Origin: Brevundimonas sp. | GTDB taxonomy: Bacteria; Pseudomonadota; Alphaproteobacteria; Caulobacterales; Caulobacteraceae | NCBI RefSeq assembly: GCF_030704825.1 | Contig: NZ_JAUYNX010000030.1 | Coordinates: forward strand, 1 to 64,000 | Reading direction: 5' to 3' | Length of the DNA stretch: 64,000 nucleotides | Shown: piece after piece, positions 9,177-18,909 of the stretch | Layout: each line of letters begins with the position of its first letter | Numbering within the stretch: position 1 is the stretch's first letter | Position numbers and translations under genes: made by a program | Notes under the pieces: model-generated | Told to the model about the DNA's origin: nothing | The model's input: only the letters and a program-made list of their open reading frames with translations | Databases searched by the model: none

Positions 9177-10190
9177 TCAAGCGGAACGGGCGGCGTATGC
9201 CTCGACTTCGGCGATCCGCGCGGCCTTGTCGGCCTCGTCCAGGAACGATCCCTCAAAGCTGTTTCGCGCCAGCAGGGTGACCTGTTCCCGGGTCAGCCCC
9301 ACGGCCTGCGCCAGCTGCCGGTAGTTCTCATTCACATAGCCGCCGAAATAGGCCGGATCGTCCGAGTTCAGGGTCACGTGCAGGCCACGGCGCAGCATTT
9401 CGGGGACAGGATGGTCCCCGAGGTCCTTCACCACGCAGAGCTTCAGGTTCGACAGCGGGCAGACGGTCAGGGTCATCTGCGACGCCGCCAGCCGCCGGAT
9501 CAGGTCTTCGTCCTCCATCGAGCGGTTGCCGTGGTCCATGCGGTCGATGTGCAGCAGATCGAGGGCTTCCCGCACATAGGCCGGCGGCCCTTCCTCGCCG
9601 GCGTGGGCGCAGAGCTTCAGGCCCAGGTCGCGGGCGGCGGCGAAGACGCGCTCGAATTTCGACGGCGGATGACCGACCTCCGAGGAATCCAGACCCACGC
9701 CGACGAAGTGATGCAGGTACGGCTTCGCCGCCTCGAGCGTGGCGAAGGCCTCGTCCTCGCTCAGGTGGCGCAGGAAGCTGAGGATCAGGCCGGAGGTAAC
9801 GCCCAGTTCCGCCTTCGCCCGGTCCATGCCGGCGACCAGGCCCTCGACCACCACGCCGAAGGGCACGCCGCGGTCGGTATGGGTCTGGGGGTCGAAGAAG
9901 ATTTCGGCGTGCCGGACGTTGTCGGCCGCGGCGCGCTGGAAATAGGCGAAGGCCAGATCCTCGAAGTCGCGGCGGGTCAGCAGAACATTCGCGCCGGCGT
10001 AATAGATGTCGAGGAAGTCCTGCAGGTTGGAGAAGTCATAGGCGGCCCGCACCGCCTCGACGCTGTCGAACGGAATGGCCACGCCGTTGCGCTGCGCCAG
10101 TTCGAACATCAACTCGGGCTCGAGGCTGCCTTCGATGTGCAGATGAAGCTCCGCCTTGGGCAGGCCGGCGATATAGGCGTCAAGGGACAT
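9177..10190 (-). CDS. Adenine deaminase of the adenosine deaminase-like family
   Basis: A 337-residue zinc amidohydrolase with the N-terminal metal motif AELHLHIEGSLEP. Active-site segments are CAHAGEEGPP and LNSDDPAYFGG, the second holding the catalytic Asp pair. The motif SSEVGHPPSKF, the short length and FFDPQTHTDRGVPF match the bacterial and fungal adenine deaminase branch (Aah1/PA0148 type) rather than classic adenosine deaminase. Adenine to hypoxanthine is therefore the likelier reaction, though automatic pipelines may say adenosine deaminase. The ATG at 10190 overlaps the end of the TetR gene by 11 bases, so they probably form one transcript. Confidence 0.88.
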   Translation of the reverse strand: MSLDAYIAGLPKAELHLHIEGSLEPELMFELAQRNGVAIPFDSVEAVRAAYDFSNLQDFLDIYYAGANVLLTRRDFEDLAFAYFQRAAADNVRHAEIFFDPQTHTDRGVPFGVVVEGLVAGMDRAKAELGVTSGLILSFLRHLSEDEAFATLEAAKPYLHHFVGVGLDSSEVGHPPSKFERVFAAARDLGLKLCAHAGEEGPPAYVREALDLLHIDRMDHGNRSMEDEDLIRRLAASQMTLTVCPLSNLKLCVVKDLGDHPVPEMLRRGLHVTLNSDDPAYFGGYVNENYRQLAQAVGLTREQVTLLARNSFEGSFLDEADKAARIAEVEAYAARSA

Positions 10191-10809
10191 GGGCGGGTTT
10201 CCGGTCGAGCGGGAACGGCGTGGTCGGCGCGGCGTCCAGCGCCGCAAGGACGGCGGCGGCGAGCCGTCGGTGGGTGACGATAAGTGTCTGCGGCGCTGTG
10301 CGGAAGTCGTTCTGCAGCCAGAGCCGCAACTGCCCCACGAAGGCCCCGGCGAGGAATGCCGCGGTCTGGCGCCGCTCCTCAGGCGGCAATCGCGGCGCCA
10401 GGGCCGCCAGATTGGTCTCGGCGATCCGGCGAAGGCTGCGTTCGCCGGCGGCAAGCATGACCTCCATCGACCGCGACGGTCCGACCCGACGCGAGAAGGC
10501 TTCATTGCCGGCGATATGCGTCACCACATGGGCGACTGGCAGAACGTGGGCCGTCAGCCCTTCACGGCGGGCCAGTTCGTCGCAGATGGCGATCATCCCG
10601 GCGAACGAGCGGCCCAGAAAGTCGTCCCGATCGAGGTAATGGGCGTAGAATGTCGAACGGCTCACGCCCGCCGCCCGGACCAGGTCGCCGACCCCGATGT
10701 CGTCGATGTTCCGGGTCTGCCCCAGCGCGATCAACGCAGAGGCCAGCCGTCCGCGCGTGCGGGCCACGCGCTGGTCGATCCGGCGGGGTTGGACGCTGTT
10801 TCCGGACAT
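10180..10809 (-). CDS. TetR family transcriptional regulator
   Basis: A 209-residue repressor-type protein. Residues ~15-60 form a TetR helix-turn-helix, with the recognition helix in VRAAGVSRSTFYAHYLDRDDFL. The C-terminal part would bind a ligand that cannot be named from sequence. It overlaps the deaminase start by 11 bases. It is also divergent from the membrane protein at 10914, with about 100 bases between, the usual arrangement for autoregulation and control of the divergent gene. A purine-related ligand is only a guess from the neighbour. Confidence 0.9.
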   Translation of the reverse strand: MSGNSVQPRRIDQRVARTRGRLASALIALGQTRNIDDIGVGDLVRAAGVSRSTFYAHYLDRDDFLGRSFAGMIAICDELARREGLTAHVLPVAHVVTHIAGNEAFSRRVGPSRSMEVMLAAGERSLRRIAETNLAALAPRLPPEERRQTAAFLAGAFVGQLRLWLQNDFRTAPQTLIVTHRRLAAAVLAALDAAPTTPFPLDRKPAHVP

Positions 10810-10913
10810 TCCTGGCCCTGTTGTCCTGCATCAGTTCGGCGCCGCCGACCGCCCGATGGTTTTCGGCCCGAACCGTGGCAACCACAAGCGGCGCATCGTC
10901 GGGAGGGACACAC

Positions 10914-11543
10914 GTGATCGGACATTCGAAGGCCGGATCGGCCGCCCTGATCTTCGGCTGGACAGCCTATATCGCCTTGATGGCGGTGCATCCGACCCAC
11001 CTGGGGGGACCGTCGCTGGGTCATGTCGATCTGAATGACGCGGTGCACTGGACGGCGCTTCTGATCATTCCGGTTCTGGCCAGCGGCTATGTCGGCATGG
11101 CGCGCGGGCTCGACCTCTCGCGGCCGCTGCCCTTGCTGGGTCTGTGCTTCATGCTCGTCAGCCTCGTGGCCGGCATGATCGCGGGAACCCTCAACGGGCT
11201 GGTCATGCCCGAGGTGTTGGGTTCAACGGCGGAGCAGGAGACGAGCGCCAACAGTCTGGAGGCCCTGCGCCATCTGGTCTGGTGGACCAACCAGGGCTTC
11301 GCGGCGGTCCACTATACGCTGGCCGCCGTCGGTACGGGCCTGTTCGGCCTGGCGTGGATGCGTCAGCCGGGCGGACGAGGTCTCGGGATCACCGGCGTCG
11401 TGATCGCGGCGGGCTTTCTCGCCTGGCTGGCGACCGGCCTGTGGCGGCCCGACGTCCACGGAGCGCTGATCGTGGTTCTGGCGACAGGGGCCTGGACGAT
11501 CAGCGCCGGTTTCGCCATGCGCCGGGAGCTGCCGGAGACCTGA
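10914..11543 (+). CDS. Integral membrane protein of unknown function
   Basis: A 209-residue protein with six hydrophobic segments (about residues 10-28, 41-60, 72-95, 126-145, 155-172 and 182-200), and no signal peptide beyond the first helix. I do not recognise a named family; conserved-looking polar positions are His/Asp in the loops (MAVHPTHLGGP, DAVHW). It starts at GTG 10914 after GGGAGGG. It is divergent from the TetR gene, which probably controls it. It ends 1 base from the end of convergent argS. Confidence 0.75.
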   Translation: MIGHSKAGSAALIFGWTAYIALMAVHPTHLGGPSLGHVDLNDAVHWTALLIIPVLASGYVGMARGLDLSRPLPLLGLCFMLVSLVAGMIAGTLNGLVMPEVLGSTAEQETSANSLEALRHLVWWTNQGFAAVHYTLAAVGTGLFGLAWMRQPGGRGLGITGVVIAAGFLAWLATGLWRPDVHGALIVVLATGAWTISAGFAMRRELPET

Positions 11544-11544
11544 C

Positions 11545-13347
11545 CTACATCCGTTCCGGCGTGTCGATGCCGAGGAGGCGGAGCGCCGTCTCCAGCTGAT
11601 CCAGCGCCGCCTTAGACAAGGCCAGCCGCGAACCTCTCGTCGCTTCGTCCGGCGCGATCAGCACCGGGCAGGCGGCGTAGAATTTCGAGAACGACTGCGC
11701 CAGCCGGTAGGCGTGTTCCGCCACCACGTGCGGCATCCGCTTGTCGTACGCCTCGGAGACGGCCTGCGAGAAGGCGTCCAGCGTCAGGGCCAGATCGCGC
11801 TCGGCCGGCTCTGCGACAATGATGGGGCCCGGCGCGGCGCCCTGGTCCGCGCCCTTGCGCAGCAGGGATTTGATGCGGACAGCCTGGTACAGCAGGTACG
11901 GCCCGGTCTTGCCCTCGAAACTCATGAAACGGTCGAGGTCGAAGACGTAGCTGGTGGTCCGGCTGTTCGACAGGTCGGCGAATTTCAGCGCCGCGACCGC
12001 CACCTTGTGGGCGATGGCCTCGAACTCGGCCTCGCTCAGGTCCTCGCCCAGATGCGCTTCGTGCAGCCGGTCTCGCGCCTTTTCCACGGCCATGGTGATC
12101 AGGTCGTGCAGCTTCAGGACGCCGCCCGCACGGGTCTTGAAGGGCTTGCCGTCCGGGCCGTTCATGGTGCCGAAGCCGAGATGGTCCAGCGAACCCTCGG
12201 CGGCATAGCCAGCCAGATAGGCAGCGCGGAACACCTGTTCGAAATGCTCGGCCTGACGCTCGTCGACGACGTACAGGATCAGGTCGGGGTCTATGGCCTT
12301 GCGACGGTCCAGAATGGTGGCCAGGTCGGTCGTGCCGTACATGGCCGAGCCTTCCGATGAGATGACCAGCAGCGGCGGGGGGCTCGGGGCCTCGATGACC
12401 GAGCCGTCGGCCAGCTTCTTCTTACGGGTCTCGCCGGGCCGGGCGACGTGGACCACCCGCGCGCCGTCGTCCTCGACCAGCAGGCCCTTCGCCTCCAGAT
12501 GGGCGATCATTTCGGCCATCACCGGGTCGGCGTCGCTCTCGCCGTTCCACAGGTCGAAGGTCACGCCCAGGGCGCCGAACTCGCGCTCCAGCGCCGCGCG
12601 GCTGACGGCCACGAAATGGGCCCAGAGGGCGCGGTAGCCGGGGCGTCCGCCCTGCAATTCAGCGGTCGCCTTGCGGGCGCGATCCCGGAAGTCGGCGTCC
12701 TCCTTGGCCATGGCCGCCGCGGCCGGATACAGCCGTTCGAGATCCTCCAGCGTCACGGGGCTCTCGGCGGGAAATGGCCCGTCGCCCCCGACCAGGAAGG
12801 CGTCGGCCTTGCCCTCGTCGCCGACGGCGACAATCAGCAGGCCCATCTGGAAGCCCCAGTCGCCGAAGTGAGCGTCGCCCCAGACGATGTCGCCGCGGAA
12901 GCGGAACAGCCGCTTCAGGCTTTCGCCTATGATCGACGAGCGCAGGTGGCCGACGTGCATCGGCTTGGCCACGTTCGGGCCGGCGAAATCGATCACCACC
13001 TTGCGCGGCGCGGCGACCAGGGAGGCGCCGGCGTGTTCACCGTCGGCCGCGACCTCGGCCGCGCGGGCCGACAGAGCCGCGTTCGCGACCTGCAGATTGA
13101 TGAAGCCGGGACCCGCTACGTCCACCGAGGCCAACCGGTCGTCGTCCTTGAGTCGTTTGGCCACGCGGGCGGCCAGTTCGCGCGGATTGGCCTTGAGCGC
13201 CTTGGCGGCGGCGAGGGAGCCGTTCGACTGGAAATCGGCCAGGTCCGGCCGATCCGAGGTCGTCACGCGCGCGAGTTCGGGGTTCACGCCTTCGGCGGCG
13301 AAGGCGGCTGCGACCGCCTCGCCCAGAACCGTCCTGAGATCGGTCAT
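11545..13347 (-). CDS. argS: Arginyl-tRNA synthetase
   Basis: A 600-residue class I synthetase that charges tRNA-Arg in the cytoplasm. An N-terminal additional domain (residues 1-110) recognises the tRNA elbow. The HIGH motif appears as HVGH (131-134) in [20 protein letters not shown]-like loop is found in [13 protein letters not shown]. The C-terminal DALR domain is recognisable from FYAACPVL. Length is standard. The next gene on the same strand follows with no spacer. Confidence 0.97.
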   Translation of the reverse strand: MTDLRTVLGEAVAAAFAAEGVNPELARVTTSDRPDLADFQSNGSLAAAKALKANPRELAARVAKRLKDDDRLASVDVAGPGFINLQVANAALSARAAEVAADGEHAGASLVAAPRKVVIDFAGPNVAKPMHVGHLRSSIIGESLKRLFRFRGDIVWGDAHFGDWGFQMGLLIVAVGDEGKADAFLVGGDGPFPAESPVTLEDLERLYPAAAAMAKEDADFRDRARKATAELQGGRPGYRALWAHFVAVSRAALEREFGALGVTFDLWNGESDADPVMAEMIAHLEAKGLLVEDDGARVVHVARPGETRKKKLADGSVIEAPSPPPLLVISSEGSAMYGTTDLATILDRRKAIDPDLILYVVDERQAEHFEQVFRAAYLAGYAAEGSLDHLGFGTMNGPDGKPFKTRAGGVLKLHDLITMAVEKARDRLHEAHLGEDLSEAEFEAIAHKVAVAALKFADLSNSRTTSYVFDLDRFMSFEGKTGPYLLYQAVRIKSLLRKGADQGAAPGPIIVAEPAERDLALTLDAFSQAVSEAYDKRMPHVVAEHAYRLAQSFSKFYAACPVLIAPDEATRGSRLALSKAALDQLETALRLLGIDTPERM

Positions 13348-14043
13348 TTACTGCGCCGGAGGCGGCGTCGCGCCGGCCGTTCCCGCATTGACGCGGAAGC
13401 GGCTGCCTGAGCGGTTGAACTCGGCCATTTGCGGGGTCACGTCGAAGCCGACGAGAATCTCGAAATGGTCGCCGCTGGTCGTAGCCTCGGCGCGCGGAAT
13501 GACGATGACCTGGTCCTGGGTCACCGATGCGGTCTGCTCGCCACGGAAGTCGACCGGCAGGTCGAAATACTCCTTGGCCAGGACCGCTCGGTTCCGCTCG
13601 GTCACGGCGATCCAGTAGCGATAGGTGCGGGCGTCGCCCTGGGCCTGGGGGCCGCGGCCGAGATTGAACAGCACCCGCGTCTCGACGGTGATCGGCTGGT
13701 CCGACTGATAGCTGCAGTCCGACACGAGGCCCTCGATCTCGCCCGTGAAGGCGACATTGGCGGCCGCCACGCGGTCGCCGGTCAGTTCGACATAGCGGGC
13801 GGCGTCGTACAGCACCTTGACGAAGGGGCAGGGTCCCGCGGCGGTGCGGCGGCGAAGGGGGGCGATGCGCGGCCGTTCCGGCTCGGCGTCCTGGCCGGAC
13901 TCCTGCTGCTGTTGCCCCGGGCTCTGGCCCGATCGGCCCTGTTGCCCCTGCGGATACTGGGCGCTGGCGCCGGTGGGCGCGGCGACGACCGCCAGAGCGG
14001 CGGCGAGGGCCGAGGCCAGGGAAACCTTGAAGACGCGACGCAT
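13348..14043 (-). CDS. Secreted protein of unknown function downstream of argS
   Basis: A 231-residue exported protein. MRRVFKVSLASALAAALAVVAAPTGASA is a clear signal peptide, followed by a Gln/Gly/Ser-rich linker (residues 29-55) and a folded domain with two cysteines (GPCPF, SDCSY). Its stop codon touches the argS start codon, although transcription on the minus strand runs from this gene into argS. Co-transcription with argS is therefore likely. Similar secreted proteins are common in Caulobacterales, but I can name no function. The start at 14043 fits the signal peptide; an upstream in-frame ATG at 14097 does not. Confidence 0.82.
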   Translation of the reverse strand: MRRVFKVSLASALAAALAVVAAPTGASAQYPQGQQGRSGQSPGQQQQESGQDAEPERPRIAPLRRRTAAGPCPFVKVLYDAARYVELTGDRVAAANVAFTGEIEGLVSDCSYQSDQPITVETRVLFNLGRGPQAQGDARTYRYWIAVTERNRAVLAKEYFDLPVDFRGEQTASVTQDQVIVIPRAEATTSGDHFEILVGFDVTPQMAEFNRSGSRFRVNAGTAGATPPPAQ

Positions 14044-14192
14044 CGAATATTCTTCCGGAAACGAGGAGGTGCGGCGACGGCCCGACGCGGGGCGCACGCT
14101 CGTCGCTGATAGCGGCTAAACCGAGGCGCGGCAAACCCGCTCGCACGGAAACCGCGGTAGCGGCGAAGGGGGCGAACGACTAGGTTCCGGCC

Positions 14193-15164
14193 ATGATCGT
14201 TTATACGCCCATTCGACCGGCCGGACCTCGCCCCCTGACCGTACGCCTGGCCACGCCGCGCGGGTTCTGCGCCGGAGTCGACCGCGCCATCCAGATCGTG
14301 GAGCGGGCCCTCGAGAAATACGGGGCGCCGGTCTATGTGCGGCACGAGATCGTCCACAACCGTCACGTGGTCGAGCGGCTCAAGGCCATGGGAGCCGTCT
14401 TCGTCAGGGAACTGGACGACTGCCCCGACGACCGGCCGGTCGTCTTCTCGGCTCACGGCGTCCCCAAGTCGGTGCCGGCGACGGCCCGGGCGCGCGAGAT
14501 GCTGTATCTGGACGCCACCTGTCCCCTGGTCTCCAAGGTCCACGTCGAGGCCGAGCGCCATCACGCCGCCGGCCGCCACATCGTCCTGATCGGCCATGCC
14601 GGCCATCCGGAGGTCGTCGGCACCATGGGCCAGCTTCCCGCCGACGCCATCACCCTGATCGAAACCGTCGAGGACGCCGAGACCTTCCAGCGACCCGGCG
14701 ACGCGCTCCTGGCCTACGCCACCCAGACGACCCTGTCGGTCGATGATACGGCCGAGATTCTGGCCACGCTGAAACGACGCTTCCCCGAACTGCCGGATCC
14801 GCACAAGGAAGACATCTGCTACGCCACCACCAACCGTCAGGAGGCGGTCAAGCGGCTCGGGCAGGGGTGCGAACTGGTGCTGGTGATCGGTTCGAAGAAT
14901 TCCTCCAACTCGGTGCGGCTGGTCGAGGTGGCGATGCGCGCCGGCGCCCGCGACGCCCGGCTGGTCGATGACGCAACCCAGGTCGACTGGTCCTGGCTGG
15001 ACGGGGTTTCGACCTTGGGGATCACCGCCGGAGCCTCGGCCCCCGAACGTCTGATCGAGGATCTGATCGACGCCGTCCGCGCCCGCTTCGACGCGGAGGT
15101 GATCGAGGACGCCGGCGAGCGCGAGAGCGTCACCTTCAAGCTGCCGCGGCTGCTGACGGCCTGA
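14193..15164 (+). CDS. ispH: 4-hydroxy-3-methylbut-2-enyl diphosphate reductase
   Basis: The last enzyme of the MEP isoprenoid pathway. It reduces HMBPP to IPP and DMAPP with an iron-sulfur cluster. The three cluster cysteines are Cys26 (GFCAGV), Cys110 (DATCPLV) and Cys209 ([10 protein letters not shown]). The TNRQ substrate-binding motif and GSKNSSNS are intact. At 323 residues the length is normal. It sits alone on the plus strand, divergent from the secreted protein at 14043. Confidence 0.97.
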   Translation: MIVYTPIRPAGPRPLTVRLATPRGFCAGVDRAIQIVERALEKYGAPVYVRHEIVHNRHVVERLKAMGAVFVRELDDCPDDRPVVFSAHGVPKSVPATARAREMLYLDATCPLVSKVHVEAERHHAAGRHIVLIGHAGHPEVVGTMGQLPADAITLIETVEDAETFQRPGDALLAYATQTTLSVDDTAEILATLKRRFPELPDPHKEDICYATTNRQEAVKRLGQGCELVLVIGSKNSSNSVRLVEVAMRAGARDARLVDDATQVDWSWLDGVSTLGITAGASAPERLIEDLIDAVRARFDAEVIEDAGERESVTFKLPRLLTA

Positions 15165-15239
15165 ACGCGACCCCGCCTTGCGCAAGCGGAGCCTTTGCCG
15201 TTGGCTGGCGTTAACTGTCCGAACTTCACGGGGATAACC

Positions 15240-16145
15240 ATGCGCCGCCTTCGCACAGTCTGTACGATCGTCTCCAGCCTGGCCCTGATCGCCGCCGCCG
15301 GTTGCACGCCGGAGGCCGGGGACCCGCCCGCGCCCGTGACGCCATCGCCCGCGCCCGCCGCGTCCGCCGCGCCGCCGGTCAGCTACGCCTGCGAGAGCGG
15401 CCAGTCGATCACCGTCGCCTATCCCGACACGGCCACCGCCCAACTGACCTACAAGGCCCAGGCCTATACATTGCGCACGGTCCAGTCAGCCTCCGGCGCC
15501 CGCTACGCCGGGTCGGGGCTGGAGTGGTGGACCGCGACCCGCGACGGTTCGGAAAGCGCCACGCTCAGCCGCCTCGGTCCCAACGAGGACGTCGGCGTGG
15601 CGGTGCTGGAACGGTGCAGCCGTCCATCGTCCGGACCGATCGCGCCTGGTCCGGTTCCGGGCCCGCAGCCGGCGCCCGGCGGCGTCCTGCCGGCGTCCGC
15701 GCCCTGCAAGGGCCCGCAGTTGAAACTGTCCGCCGATGGCGGTGACGCCGGAGCGGGCAATCGCATCGCCATCCTCGGCGTCCAGAACGTGGGCGCCCAG
15801 GCCTGCAGCCTGACCGGTTATCCGACGGTGGTGCTTCAGGATCGGCAGGGCCGCAATCTGACGACCATCCGATCGGACCAGACACTGGGCAGCTACTTCC
15901 GTCAGGGGCAGGCCCCGACGCCGGTCGAACTGGCGCCCCAGGCCAAGGCCTTCTTCGACATCGCCTGGAACGTCGTCCCGCACGAGGGCCAGGGCGAGCG
16001 CGCCTGTCCGTCCGCCGCACGTATTCGCATGACAGCGCCCGGGGACACCTCGCCGGTTTCCCTCGACCAGACCTTCACTCCGTGCGGCGGCCGCATCCAG
16101 GTCAGTCCCTTCCGTCCGGTCGCGGAACCGGCTCGCGCCGCCTGA
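15240..16145 (+). CDS. Lipoprotein with MliC-like and DUF4232 domains
   Basis: A 301-residue exported protein. The N-terminal signal ends in LIAAAGC, a plausible though weak lipobox, followed by a Pro/Ala linker. Residues ~45-130 look like an MliC domain (periplasmic inhibitor of C-type lysozyme): YACESGQSITVAYPD, SASGARYAGSGLEWWT and a final ERC that could pair with the first Cys. Residues ~155-295 match DUF4232, with four further cysteines (APCKGP, QACSL, ACPSA, TPCGG). A joint role in envelope protection is inference. The start at 15240 matches the signal peptide. Confidence 0.78.
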   Translation: MRRLRTVCTIVSSLALIAAAGCTPEAGDPPAPVTPSPAPAASAAPPVSYACESGQSITVAYPDTATAQLTYKAQAYTLRTVQSASGARYAGSGLEWWTATRDGSESATLSRLGPNEDVGVAVLERCSRPSSGPIAPGPVPGPQPAPGGVLPASAPCKGPQLKLSADGGDAGAGNRIAILGVQNVGAQACSLTGYPTVVLQDRQGRNLTTIRSDQTLGSYFRQGQAPTPVELAPQAKAFFDIAWNVVPHEGQGERACPSAARIRMTAPGDTSPVSLDQTFTPCGGRIQVSPFRPVAEPARAA

Positions 16146-16197
16146 GACGAAGAGGCGGGGGTTCAAACCCGGACGGAAACGGCGTAGCGGAGCGCGC

Positions 16198-17388
16198 ATG
16201 ACAGCCAGTTTCCATGACCGCGTGCGCGCGGAACTCGCCGACATCGACGGCCAGGGCCTGACCAAGCCCGAGCGAATCATCGCTTCCCGACAGGGTCCGG
16301 TGATCCGGGTCGGCGGCCGGGATGTCCTCAATTTCTGCGCAAACAACTATCTCGGCCTCGCCGGCGACGAGCGGGTGACCCAGGCCGGCATCCGGGCGCA
16401 GGAGCAATGGGGCGCCGGCACGGCCTCGGTCCGCTTCATCTGCGGCACCCTGGAGATCCACAAGGAGCTGGAGCGCGCCGTCGCCGACTATCTCGGCTTC
16501 GAGGACACGATCCTGTTCGCGGCCGCCTTCGACGCCAACGGCGGCCTCTTCGAGCCGCTGTTCGGAGCCGAGGACGCCATCGTTTCCGACAGTCTGAACC
16601 ACGCCTCGATCATCGACGGCGTGCGGCTGTGCAAGGCCAGGCGCTACCGCTTCGCCAACTCGGACATGGACGACCTCGAGACCCAGCTGAAACAGGCCCG
16701 GGCCGACGGCGCGCACGAGATCGTCATCGCCACTGACGGCGCCTTCTCGATGGACGGCTATATCGCGAAGCTGAAGGACATCCGGGCGCTGGCCGACAAA
16801 TACAGCGCCCTGATCATGGTCGACGACTGCCACGCCACCGGCTTCCTCGGTCCCGAGGGCCGCGGCTCCTATGCTCACCACGGGGTCGAGATCGACTTTC
16901 TGACCGGCACCTTCGGCAAGGCGCTGGGCGGGGCCATGGGCGGCTTCATCTGCGCCACCGCCGAAGTCGTGGCCCTGCTCAAGCAGCGGGCGCGGCCCTA
17001 TCTGTTCTCCAACGCCCTGGCGCCCGCCGTCTGCGGCTCCAGCATGGAGGCGATCCGCATCGCCGGCGGCGCCGAGGGCGACGCCCTGCGCAAACAGCTG
17101 TTCGCCAACGCGGTCCGCTATCGCGCTGCCATGAGCGAGGCCGGCTTCACCTTGCTGCCGGGCGAGCATCCTATCATCCCGGTCATGCTGAACGACGCGA
17201 AGCTGGCCCAGGATTTCGCCGCCCGGGCGCTGGAGCTCGGCGTCTATGTCATCGGCTTCAGCTTCCCGGTGGTGCCGCGCGGCCAGGCCCGCATCCGCAC
17301 CCAGATGTCGGCGGCGCACACCTTCGAACAGATTGATCAAACGGTCGCGGCGTTCACGACGGCCGGCAGGGAATTGGGAGTTATCTGA
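16198..17388 (+). CDS. kbl: Glycine C-acetyltransferase (2-amino-3-ketobutyrate CoA ligase)
   Basis: A 396-residue PLP enzyme of the alpha-oxoamine synthase family. It splits 2-amino-3-ketobutyrate with CoA into glycine and acetyl-CoA. The Schiff-base Lys is Lys241 in GTFGKALGG; other marks are NNYLGLAGD and [10 protein letters not shown]. The stop overlaps the tdh start (TGATG), so the unstable intermediate made by Tdh is handled by a co-translated partner. The glycine made could feed the GcvTHP operon 7 kb away. Confidence 0.97.
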   Translation: MTASFHDRVRAELADIDGQGLTKPERIIASRQGPVIRVGGRDVLNFCANNYLGLAGDERVTQAGIRAQEQWGAGTASVRFICGTLEIHKELERAVADYLGFEDTILFAAAFDANGGLFEPLFGAEDAIVSDSLNHASIIDGVRLCKARRYRFANSDMDDLETQLKQARADGAHEIVIATDGAFSMDGYIAKLKDIRALADKYSALIMVDDCHATGFLGPEGRGSYAHHGVEIDFLTGTFGKALGGAMGGFICATAEVVALLKQRARPYLFSNALAPAVCGSSMEAIRIAGGAEGDALRKQLFANAVRYRAAMSEAGFTLLPGEHPIIPVMLNDAKLAQDFAARALELGVYVIGFSFPVVPRGQARIRTQMSAAHTFEQIDQTVAAFTTAGRELGVI

Positions 17389-18440
17389 TGGCGGACACCA
17401 TGAAGGCCCTGGCCAAGACGAAGCCCGGCGTCGGCCTCGAAATGATCGACGCCCCCATTCCCGTGGCGGGCGACGAGGATGTGCTGATCCGGGTGCACCG
17501 GACGGCGGTCTGCGGCACAGACATCCATATCTGGAACTGGGACGAGTGGTCCCAGAAGAACGTGCCCGTGCCGATGATCACCGGCCACGAATTCTCGGGC
17601 GAGATCGTCGCCATCGGCAAGGACGTCGATCGCCGCCTCAAGATCGGCCAGCGCGTCTCGGCCGAAGGTCACGTGATTGACCTGAACTCGGAAGCGGCCC
17701 GTGCCGGTCATTTCCATCTCGACCCCCATACCCGCGGCATCGGCGTCAACCGTCAGGGAGCTTTCGCCGAGTTCGTGGTCGCCCCCGCCTTCAACGTCAT
17801 CGAGCTGCCCGACGACGTGCCCTATGAGATCGGCTCGATCCTGGATCCGTTCGGCAACGCCGTGCATACGGCGCAGCAGTTCGACCTCCTGGGCGAGGAC
17901 GTGCTGGTCACGGGCGCCGGCCCGATCGGTATGATGGCCGCCGCCGTCGCCCGTCACGCCGGGGCCCGGACCGTGGTTCTGACCGACATCAACGATTTCC
18001 GCCTCGAGCTGGCGCGGAAGGTGGCGCCGGGCGTGCGCACCGTGAACACGACGAAGGAGGACCTGAAGGACGTCATGCACGAGCTGGGCCTCAAGGTCGG
18101 CTTCGACGTGGCGTTGGAGATGTCCGGCTCTCCGATCGCCTTCAGACAATGCGTCGACACCCTGATCATGGGCGGCGGCCTGGCGCTGCTGGGGATTCCG
18201 TCGAAGCCGATGGAGACCGACTGGGGCGCCATCATCCTCAAGGCCCTGACCATCAAGGGCGTCTACGGTCGCGAGATGTTCACCACCTGGCGCAAGATGC
18301 TGGGCCTGCTCAAGGCCGGTCTCGACCTGACCCCGCTGATCACCCACCAGATGGGCTACGAACGTTTCGAGGAGGGCTTCGAAGCCATGCGCTCGGGCCA
18401 GTCCGGCAAGGTGGTGCTCAACTGGGACAAGGCGGCCTAG
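17388..18440 (+). CDS. tdh: L-threonine 3-dehydrogenase
   Basis: A 350-residue medium-chain dehydrogenase that oxidises threonine to 2-amino-3-ketobutyrate with NAD+. Catalytic zinc ligands are Cys42 (CGTDIHIW), His67 and Glu68 (GHEFSGE). The nucleotide fold shows [12 protein letters not shown]. The segment 94-120, where most Tdh proteins carry four structural-zinc cysteines, has none and reads instead [19 protein letters not shown]. This looks like a lineage variant, not damage. The ATG at 17388 overlaps kbl; a second ATG at 17400 gives the more usual MKAL start. Confidence 0.95.
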   Translation: MADTMKALAKTKPGVGLEMIDAPIPVAGDEDVLIRVHRTAVCGTDIHIWNWDEWSQKNVPVPMITGHEFSGEIVAIGKDVDRRLKIGQRVSAEGHVIDLNSEAARAGHFHLDPHTRGIGVNRQGAFAEFVVAPAFNVIELPDDVPYEIGSILDPFGNAVHTAQQFDLLGEDVLVTGAGPIGMMAAAVARHAGARTVVLTDINDFRLELARKVAPGVRTVNTTKEDLKDVMHELGLKVGFDVALEMSGSPIAFRQCVDTLIMGGGLALLGIPSKPMETDWGAIILKALTIKGVYGREMFTTWRKMLGLLKAGLDLTPLITHQMGYERFEEGFEAMRSGQSGKVVLNWDKAA

Positions 18441-18450
18441 GCCGGAGCCC

Positions 18451-18906
18451 ATGTCAGCGCCCGGCGCTATCACGGCCTTTCTGGAGGGCGAGGGTCGGGA
18501 CGGGCGCGGCCGCACGCTGTTCGAGGTCCTGGCCATGGACAATGACGCGCTGGAGCGGACCCATGACTACATCCAGTGGCTGTTCCCCCTACGTGAGCCG
18601 TCGCGCGCCGTGCCGGACGCGCCGGTTCTGATCGACGCCGAGGTCGAGGCGATCCGGGACTCGGGCATGGCCCGGATCGCCCTCGCCGCCGCGACGGACC
18701 GGATGGACGCCTTCTATCGCGCGACCCACGACTGGCTGATGCCAAACGACCACAACCATCTGCGCATCACGCGGATCATCCGGTCGCTGCGGCTGCTGGT
18801 CGGCGACGCCGAGGCGGACGCCTTCAAGGCCGCGATCCTGTCGCGGGTCGAGGCGACGCGGGCGCCGGTCAGCGCCCGCAGCCGCGGCTACTGGACGACT
18901 GCCTGA
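18451..18906 (+). CDS. OGFr-domain protein (opioid growth factor receptor-related)
   Basis: A 151-residue protein. The segment RTLFEVLAMDNDALERTHDYIQWLFPL followed by EPSRAVPDAPVL is the signature of the OGFr_N region, first named in vertebrates and found as stand-alone short proteins in proteobacteria. The bacterial function is unknown. No signal peptide or membrane segment is seen. It follows tdh by 10 bases and is probably co-transcribed with kbl-tdh, which does not by itself assign a role. Confidence 0.8.
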   Translation: MSAPGAITAFLEGEGRDGRGRTLFEVLAMDNDALERTHDYIQWLFPLREPSRAVPDAPVLIDAEVEAIRDSGMARIALAAATDRMDAFYRATHDWLMPNDHNHLRITRIIRSLRLLVGDAEADAFKAAILSRVEATRAPVSARSRGYWTTA

Positions 18907-18909
18907 GGG

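Noticed and set aside
8912..9256. N-terminal extension of GcvT
   Set aside because: It overlaps the glycine riboswitch, and the GcvT family fold begins at the ATG at 8911.
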